This document shows, piece after piece, positions 59,524 to 64,000 of a stretch of DNA of 64,000 bases. The notes beneath the pieces are model-generated. The model was not told the DNA's origin. It saw only the letters and a program-made list of their open reading frames with translations, and did no database searches. The translations under genes were made by a program, and so were the position numbers. Location of the stretch: contig NZ_OZ186815.1 in NCBI RefSeq assembly GCF_964273065.1, positions 3,906,001-3,970,000 on the forward strand, given 5' to 3'. How positions within the stretch are numbered: position 1 is the stretch's first letter; each line of letters begins with the position of its first letter. This DNA is from Nocardiopsis dassonvillei_B. Its GTDB lineage: Bacteria; Actinomycetota; Actinomycetes; Streptosporangiales; Streptosporangiaceae.

Positions 59524-60735
59524 ATGGACCAGGACACCGTTCCCCCCACCGCGGCGCAGCGGCGCCACCTGCGGATCGCCCGCATCATGACCGTCTACAC
59601 CGTGATCGTGACACCGCTGATCGTGGTCCTGTGGCCCTTGGTCGAGATGGTGCAGACGCACACGCACGGCAACCCGGTGTGGCCGCAGACCGTGTCCCTG
59701 GTCCTGCTCACCGGGGCGTCCGCCTGTCTGGGCCCGCTCATCGCCGCCCGGATGCGCGGGGAGACGGTCCCGGACCCGCGCCTGTACCTCGCGTCCGTGC
59801 TCCTGGCCTGGGCGGGGACCCTGTTCCTGCGGGTCGAGATCTACATGGTCAGCTCCCTGGGCGCCTGGCTGTCGGTGATGCTCCACCTGCACCGCGGCGG
59901 GCGGCGCCCGGCGGCCCTGGCCGTGTCGACCGCCCTGGTCCCCTGGATCGCCTGGCCGTTCCTCTACCCGCACGTCTCCGTCGGGATGTTCACCGTCGTC
60001 TGGGCGGGCGGCGCCCTCACGTGCCTCCTCTTCTACCTGGGCTGCGCCGTCTCCTTCCGGCTGTGGGACATCGTGCGCGACGCCGTCGCCGCCCAGGAGG
60101 CCAAGGCCCGGCTGGCGGTGGCCGAGGAGCGGCTGCGGTTCACCCGGGACCTCCAGGACCTGCTGGGCCAGGACCTGTCCCTGCTCGCGGCCCGGGCCGC
60201 GAGGGCCGGCCGGAACGTCTCCCGGGACCCGGGGGAGGCCCGGGCCGAGGCCGCCGAGGTGCACGCCCTGGCCCGCGACGCCCTGCGCCGGGTCCGCGCC
60301 GCGGTCAGCGGATACCGGGAGCTGGACCTGGCCGAGGAGGTCCGCTCGGTGAGGGCGGTGCTGGCGGCCGACGGGACCCGGACCAGCGTGGCGGGACTGG
60401 ACGGCCTGGACCCCTCCCCGGCGGAGGCCTCCCTGGCGGCGTGGGCGGTGCGCGAGGGCGGCACCAACGTGCTGCGGCACAGCGACGCCACGCGCTGCCG
60501 GATCTCCTTCTCCCGGGAGCCCGACACCGGGCGGGCGGTGGTGGAGGTGTCCAACGACCGGGCCCGGGCCGGAGCGGATACCGAACCCGGCGGGGTGATG
60601 GGCGGGCTGGCCGACCGGGTGCGGCGTGCGGGCGGCATACTGTCGGCGGCGCGCACGGACGAGGGCGGCTTCCTGCTGCGTGTCCGCCTCCCCGCCGACC
60701 CGTCCCGACCCCCCGCAGCCGAGGAGGCGCGTTGA
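59524..60735 (+). CDS. degenerate DesK-type histidine kinase lacking its phospho-acceptor histidine
   Basis: A 403-residue protein from ATG 59524. Five or six membrane helices (about 20-180) are followed by a HisKA_3-like dimerisation helix. The H-box reads RFTRDLQDLLGQDLS; the expected His is Gln at 211 and a second conserved His is Gln at 216. The ATPase N box is present (EGGTNVLRHSDA), but the G box reads GGVMGGLADRV in place of a GNGLxGLxERV pattern. It should not autophosphorylate. The next gene is a closely related intact kinase overlapping it by four bases, so a heterodimer or regulatory pseudokinase is likely. Confidence 0.88.
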   Translation: MDQDTVPPTAAQRRHLRIARIMTVYTVIVTPLIVVLWPLVEMVQTHTHGNPVWPQTVSLVLLTGASACLGPLIAARMRGETVPDPRLYLASVLLAWAGTLFLRVEIYMVSSLGAWLSVMLHLHRGGRRPAALAVSTALVPWIAWPFLYPHVSVGMFTVVWAGGALTCLLFYLGCAVSFRLWDIVRDAVAAQEAKARLAVAEERLRFTRDLQDLLGQDLSLLAARAARAGRNVSRDPGEARAEAAEVHALARDALRRVRAAVSGYRELDLAEEVRSVRAVLAADGTRTSVAGLDGLDPSPAEASLAAWAVREGGTNVLRHSDATRCRISFSREPDTGRAVVEVSNDRARAGADTEPGGVMGGLADRVRRAGGILSAARTDEGGFLLRVRLPADPSRPPAAEEAR

Positions 60736-61892
60736 CCCCCCGCACCGACGAGACCGACCGCACGATGCGCTTCGCGCGCCTGGTCATCATGGTCACGGTG
60801 GGCATGGCGGCGATGATGCTGGCGGGCATCCCCCTGTTCGAGTTCCTCTTCGGAGCCCCCGGGCACGTGCCGTGGCGCTCGTTCGCGGCCCTGGGCGCGT
60901 CGGTGCCCCTGGCGGTGATGCTCCTGCTCCTGATGCGGGACCGCATCGACGGCCGCAGGGTCCCCGACCCCCGCCTCTACTGGGGGTCGCTCGTCCTGCT
61001 CGCCGTCACCGCCGCCCTGGTGCAGGACGCGATGCTGACGATGGCCCTGTTCGCCGCCTGGTGGTCCGCGGGTGTGTTCGCCGCCCCGCGCCGCCGGGGC
61101 GCCGCCGTCACCCTGGCGATGCTGGCGGCCCCGTGGCCGTTCGTCCTCGCCGAGCGGCAGGATCTCCCGATCGCCCTCTACCTGTTCTTCTGGGCCGGGG
61201 CCGTCGTGTGGGCGCTCGTGCTGGCCTCCGGCTCGATGGGCACCATCTGGCTGTGGGACATCACCCGGCAGGCGGTCGAGGGCCAGCACGCCCGGGCCCG
61301 GCTGGCGGTCACCGAGGAGCGGCTGCGGTTCTCCCGCGACATGCACGACCTGCTCGGACACAGCCTGTCGGCGCTGGCGGTCAAGGCGGAGCTGGCCGGG
61401 CGGCTGGTCGACCGGGCGCCCGAGCGCGCGGAGAAGGAGCTGCACGAGGTCCACGAACTGGCCCGGGAGGCGCTGGACCAGGTCCGTGGGGCGGTCAACG
61501 GATACCGGGAGCCGGACCTGGCGGAGGAGGTCGCCTCGGTGCGGGGAGTCCTGGAGACGACCGGGGCCCGGGTCGAGGTCGGCGGGCTGGACGGCCTGGA
61601 GGTATCCGGGGAGGTCTCCGGGCTGGCGGCCTGGGTGGTGCGCGAGGGCGGCACCAACGTGCTGCGGCACAGCGACGCCGACCGCTGCCGGATCGACCTC
61701 TCCCTGGTCGAGGGGGAGGGCGGCCGGGCCCTGGTCGTGGAGATGTCCAACAACGGGGTCCGCGGGGGCGACGGCGGGAAGGGCAACGGCCTGACCGGGC
61801 TGTCCGAGCGGGTGGCGGCGGCGGGCGGGGTGCTGACGGCGGCGCGGACCCGCGACGACGGCTTCCTGTTGCGCGCCGTGCTGCCGGCCTGA
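60732..61892 (+). CDS. DesK-type sensor histidine kinase (intact)
   Basis: A 386-residue protein. The TTG start at 60732 overlaps the previous stop (TTGA) and has GGAGG five bases upstream; ATG 60764 is out of line with this coupling. About six membrane helices precede RFSRDMHDLLGHSLSALAVKA, the complete H box. The ATPase has EGGTNVLRHSDADR and GNGLTGLSERVAAAGG. It is paralogous to the preceding degenerate kinase throughout (shared GAVNGYRE/AVSGYRE, AEEV, GLDGL). No ordinary response regulator follows directly. Confidence 0.93.
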   Translation: MTPRTDETDRTMRFARLVIMVTVGMAAMMLAGIPLFEFLFGAPGHVPWRSFAALGASVPLAVMLLLLMRDRIDGRRVPDPRLYWGSLVLLAVTAALVQDAMLTMALFAAWWSAGVFAAPRRRGAAVTLAMLAAPWPFVLAERQDLPIALYLFFWAGAVVWALVLASGSMGTIWLWDITRQAVEGQHARARLAVTEERLRFSRDMHDLLGHSLSALAVKAELAGRLVDRAPERAEKELHEVHELAREALDQVRGAVNGYREPDLAEEVASVRGVLETTGARVEVGGLDGLEVSGEVSGLAAWVVREGGTNVLRHSDADRCRIDLSLVEGEGGRALVVEMSNNGVRGGDGGKGNGLTGLSERVAAAGGVLTAARTRDDGFLLRAVLPA

Positions 61893-61920
61893 GGCCCGGC
61901 GCCCCGGGGTGCCGGAGGCG

Positions 61921-62088
61921 TCAGCCCGGCTCGCGGGCGGTGGCCAGCCCCAGCACCCGGTCCAGCTCCTCCATGGCCAGGCGGCGGTCGGCGTGGGCGG
62001 CCGCGGCGAGTACCTCGGCGTACAGCTCGATCTCGTCGAGCGCGACGTGGTCGTGGAGCCGGGCGGGCCGGTGCGGTGCGTGTTCCAC
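61921..62088 (-). CDS. small conserved hypothetical protein
   Basis: A 55-residue protein from GTG 62088. The helical DEIELYAEVLAAAAHADRRL then AMEELDRVLGL resembles short actinobacterial proteins often encoded near regulators. It has no membrane segment or Cys. The composition is coding-like only in its last 40 residues, so the start is uncertain. Confidence 0.55.
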   Translation of the reverse strand: MEHAPHRPARLHDHVALDEIELYAEVLAAAAHADRRLAMEELDRVLGLATAREPG

Positions 62089-62392
62089 GCGTTCACCCCC
62101 CGGGGAGTGCAGAGGCGTCCTGGACGGGAGCGGGCCCCGGCGGAGGGGGCGGTGGAGGGCGGGGGACCGTCCGCAGGGCCCGGACCCAGGGTACGCGGGG
62201 TCCTCCGGGCGCCGCATGACCCGGGAGGACCAGTGCCGGTGTCACCCGGTCCGACCAGGGCCACGGCACCTCCGGTCCACTCGTCACTCTTCTCCCACCG
62301 CCCGCTCACGTTTCGCGTTCGTGTGATCGCGTTGTGAAGAAGCCGCGTGATGGTAGGGGTGACAGCAAGGGGCATACGGGAGGAGAAACACC

Positions 62393-62584
62393 ATGGCCCA
62401 GAGCAAGGGAACCCCGCGCAAGGTACTGATCGGCGCCGCCATCGCGGTGCTCGCGGCGAGCGCCGCCGTCGCCGTCGTCGACCCGTTCCCCGGCGCCCAG
62501 CTGGGCGCCGGCCTGGTCGGGGCCATCGCCCTGGTCGCGTTCGCCGTCCTGTCGGTCGGCGGGCGCAACTCCGTCAAGGCCTGA
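62393..62584 (+). CDS. small membrane protein
   Basis: A 63-residue protein from ATG 62393, with GGAGGAG upstream. A basic start (AQSKGTPRK) is followed by two hydrophobic helices (VLIGAAIAVLAASAAVAVV and LGAGLVGAIALVAFAVLSV). No family is recognised. A strong terminator follows. Confidence 0.7.
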   Translation: MAQSKGTPRKVLIGAAIAVLAASAAVAVVDPFPGAQLGAGLVGAIALVAFAVLSVGGRNSVKA

Positions 62585-62598
62585 CCCGGACGAGCCAC

Positions 62599-62631
62599 CG
62601 GGCCCGCCTCCCCGCACGGGGGGCGGGCCCG
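62599..62631 (+). terminator. terminator after the small membrane protein gene
   Basis: CGGGCCCGCC (62599..62608) pairs with GGCGGGCCCG (62622..62631), extended by CCCC/GGGG after one bulged base, with a GCAC loop. It is followed by a short T-rich stretch. Confidence 0.7.
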
Positions 62632-62754
62632 TCGTGTTCTCCGGCGGCGGGCCCCGCCCCCGTGCCGGCGGCGCGGACCCGTTCCTGTGATGGCGGCGCG
62701 ACCCGCGGCCGTGACCCTCGCCTCAGAGATATCGGCGCACCGGAGAGGAACGGC

Positions 62755-63408
62755 ATGAACGCACATGAGGCCAGTACCGTCCGTATCGGCCTTCACCTGG
62801 ACGGGGCCCTGCTGGCCCGGCGCATCCGCACGGTGCTGGAGGGGCGCGCCTGGTCGGTGACCGAACTGGGCGCCGACCCGGATCTCGGGGACCTGGAGGG
62901 CTTCGACGTCCTGCTGCTGCGCAGCGGGGCGATCAGCCGGCTGCCCGGCCGCTCCGAGCGCCCGGGGCCGGCCTGCGTCGTCTTACTGGAGGGCGAGGCC
63001 GATCCGCGCTTCGTGGAGGTGGCGCGCTGGGGCGCCCACGCCATCGTGGACCGGGACGACCTGGACGGCAACATCACCCACGCCATCGAGCAGGCCCTGG
63101 CCGGCGCGGTGTGGATCTCCCCGACCTTCGCCGGCCGGTGGATGGAGCTGATGCCGCCGATCCTGCGGGCCGACCTGGGCGCGGCGGAGCCGCTGTTCGG
63201 GGAGAGCCTGACCCGGCGCGAGCAGCAGGTGCTGGACCTTCTCACCCAGGGCCTGTCCAACGCCCAGATCGCCGAGCGGCTCATCCTCAGCACCGGGGCG
63301 ATCAAGTTCCACGTCTCCAACCTGCTGCGCAAGTTCGGCTGCGACCGCCGCTCGCAGCTCATCGCCCGACACGGCGCGGGCGCCGGGCGTGTTCCGACCG
63401 CGGTCTGA
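62755..63408 (+). CDS. LuxR-family regulator with atypical receiver domain
   Basis: A 217-residue protein from ATG 62755, with GAGAGGAA upstream. The C-terminal LuxR helix-turn-helix is intact (LTRREQQVLDLLTQGLSNAQI then AERLILSTGAIKFHVSNLLRK). The N-terminal ~125 residues have the receiver outline, but the acidic pocket reads LHLDG, the phospho-Asp position reads LLLRSG and the Lys region reads VDRDD. It is probably not phosphorylated in the usual way. It lies 0.9 kb from the kinase pair but is not in their operon. Confidence 0.85.
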   Translation: MNAHEASTVRIGLHLDGALLARRIRTVLEGRAWSVTELGADPDLGDLEGFDVLLLRSGAISRLPGRSERPGPACVVLLEGEADPRFVEVARWGAHAIVDRDDLDGNITHAIEQALAGAVWISPTFAGRWMELMPPILRADLGAAEPLFGESLTRREQQVLDLLTQGLSNAQIAERLILSTGAIKFHVSNLLRKFGCDRRSQLIARHGAGAGRVPTAV

Positions 63409-63423
63409 ACACGCCCGGCGCCC
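63378..63423. terminator. 17-bp hairpin overlapping the LuxR stop codon
   Basis: GGGCGCCGGGCGTGTTC (63378..63394) pairs perfectly with 63407..63423. The loop (63395..63406) holds the end of the coding region. It lies between convergent genes and probably ends both. Confidence 0.7.
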
Positions 63424-63434
63424 GGGGCGCGGGG

Positions 63435-64000
63435 TCAGGCCTGCGCACCGGCCCCCACCGGCGCGGACTCGGCGGCGGCGAACTGGTGCGTGGACAGCTC
63501 CATGTACAGCTCGTCGGTCTCCACCAGCTCCTCGTGGGTGCCCGTCGACCTGATGCGGCCGCGCTCCAGGACCAGGATGCGGTCCGCCTCGCGCACGGTG
63601 GCCAGGCGGTGGGCGATCACCATCACCGTGGTGATCCGGGACGCCTCCCGGATGGCCTCCTGGAGGGCCTGCTCGTTGATCGAGTCGAGCTGGGAGGTCG
63701 CCTCGTCCAGCAGCAGCAGACGGGGGCGGCGCAGCAGCGCCCGGGCGATCGCCACGCGCTGGCGCTCACCGCCGGAGAGGGTGACGCCGCGGTGGCCGAC
63801 CAGGGTGTCCAGACCGTTCTCCAACCGGGCGACCAGCGCGTCCAGGCGGGTGCGGGAGACGATGTCCGCCAGCTCCTCCTCGGTGGCCTGGGGGGCCGCC
63901 ATCAGCAGGTTCTCGCGCAGGGTCCCGGAGAGCACCGGCGCCTCCTGCTCCACGTACCCGATCCCGGCGCGCAGCCGGTCCAGCGGCCACTCGGCGAGGT
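63435..64000 (-). CDS. ABC exporter (fused permease-ATPase type), C-terminal fragment running off the right edge
   Basis: The last ~188 residues of an ABC ATPase domain. The Q-loop region (AGIGYVEQEAPVLSGTLRENL), signature LSGGERQRVAIARALL, Walker B RLLLLDEATSQLD and the H loop (VMVIAHRLATV) are present. Walker A and any membrane part lie outside the window. The GTLRENL motif and domain style are those of half-size exporters such as MsbA-type multidrug or lipid transporters. It is convergent with the LuxR-type gene. Confidence 0.9.
   Translation of the reverse strand, partial: LAEWPLDRLRAGIGYVEQEAPVLSGTLRENLLMAAPQATEEELADIVSRTRLDALVARLENGLDTLVGHRGVTLSGGERQRVAIARALLRRPRLLLLDEATSQLDSINEQALQEAIREASRITTVMVIAHRLATVREADRILVLERGRIRSTGTHEELVETDELYMELSTHQFAAAESAPVGAGAQA

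Overview
The window is very GC-rich actinomycete chromosome. Strong third-position G/C bias, long spurious antisense reading frames, many GTG/TTG starts, AfsR/SARP regulators and a dnaK-grpE-dnaJ-hspR operon all point to a filamentous actinomycete, most likely a Nocardiopsis-type organism (genus is inference). No rRNA, tRNA, transposase or CRISPR array was seen.

Region 1 (1-14.8 kb). After the 5' end of an acyl-CoA dehydrogenase gene comes a complete thiopeptide (pyridine-containing thiazolyl peptide) cluster on the minus strand. In transcription order it has two nearly identical precursor peptides, an ABC exporter (ATPase, permease), a glutamyl-tRNA-dependent LanB dehydratase, a pyridine synthase, an RRE/leader-binding protein, a YcaO cyclodehydratase, an extra nitroreductase-like protein, and a fused elimination-domain/SagB dehydrogenase. 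This is the lactazole order (A-B-C-D-E-F) with an exporter and one enzyme inserted. Most genes overlap by 4-8 bases. The predicted cores contain only Cys, Ser, Thr and Gly. A P-loop HPr-kinase-like gene diverges from the precursors.

Region 2 (14.8-22.3 kb) is mixed. It holds a membrane helix-hairpin-helix protein, a GNAT acetyltransferase, an unknown protein, a TetR regulator divergent from a DUF1772 membrane protein with palindromic operators between them, an ECF41-type sigma factor with its own-type promoters in front of itself and of a CMD/AhpD-like gene, a DoxX protein, and a VapBC toxin-antitoxin pair flanked by a 67-bp perfect direct repeat.

Region 3 (22.4-30.6 kb) is one minus-strand operon: a YqiJ-like OB-fold membrane protein, a flotillin (YqiK-like) and a 1661-residue DUF3686/AAA+ ATPase.

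Region 4 (31-42 kb) may be the least described part. Two large AfsR-like SARP/NB-ARC/TPR regulators, a SnoaL-like protein, a small secreted peptide with a repeated DRWEK motif, and a LanM-type lanthipeptide synthetase lie together. The LanM has a degraded kinase/lyase half but an intact cyclase zinc site, and two paralogous mini-SARPs flank it. Four intergenic regions carry SARP-type direct repeats (GATA-containing heptamers every 11 bp), which ties these genes into one regulon. No lanthipeptide precursor is visible.

Region 5 (42-57 kb) holds an ECF42 sigma factor with its DGPF/YCII partner, an epimerase, clpB, the hspR-dnaJ-grpE-dnaK operon with a HAIR operator, a sensor-domain membrane protein with five identical 51-bp repeats, EtfD (the membrane oxidoreductase serving beta-oxidation) and a DUF998 protein. 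EtfD shares the TAGTAACA element with the acyl-CoA dehydrogenase at the left edge.

Region 6 (57-64 kb) is an ABC exporter operon followed by two tandem histidine kinases. The first lacks its phospho-acceptor histidine. Then come two small proteins, a LuxR-type regulator with a degenerate receiver, and the 3' end of an ABC exporter gene running off the right edge.
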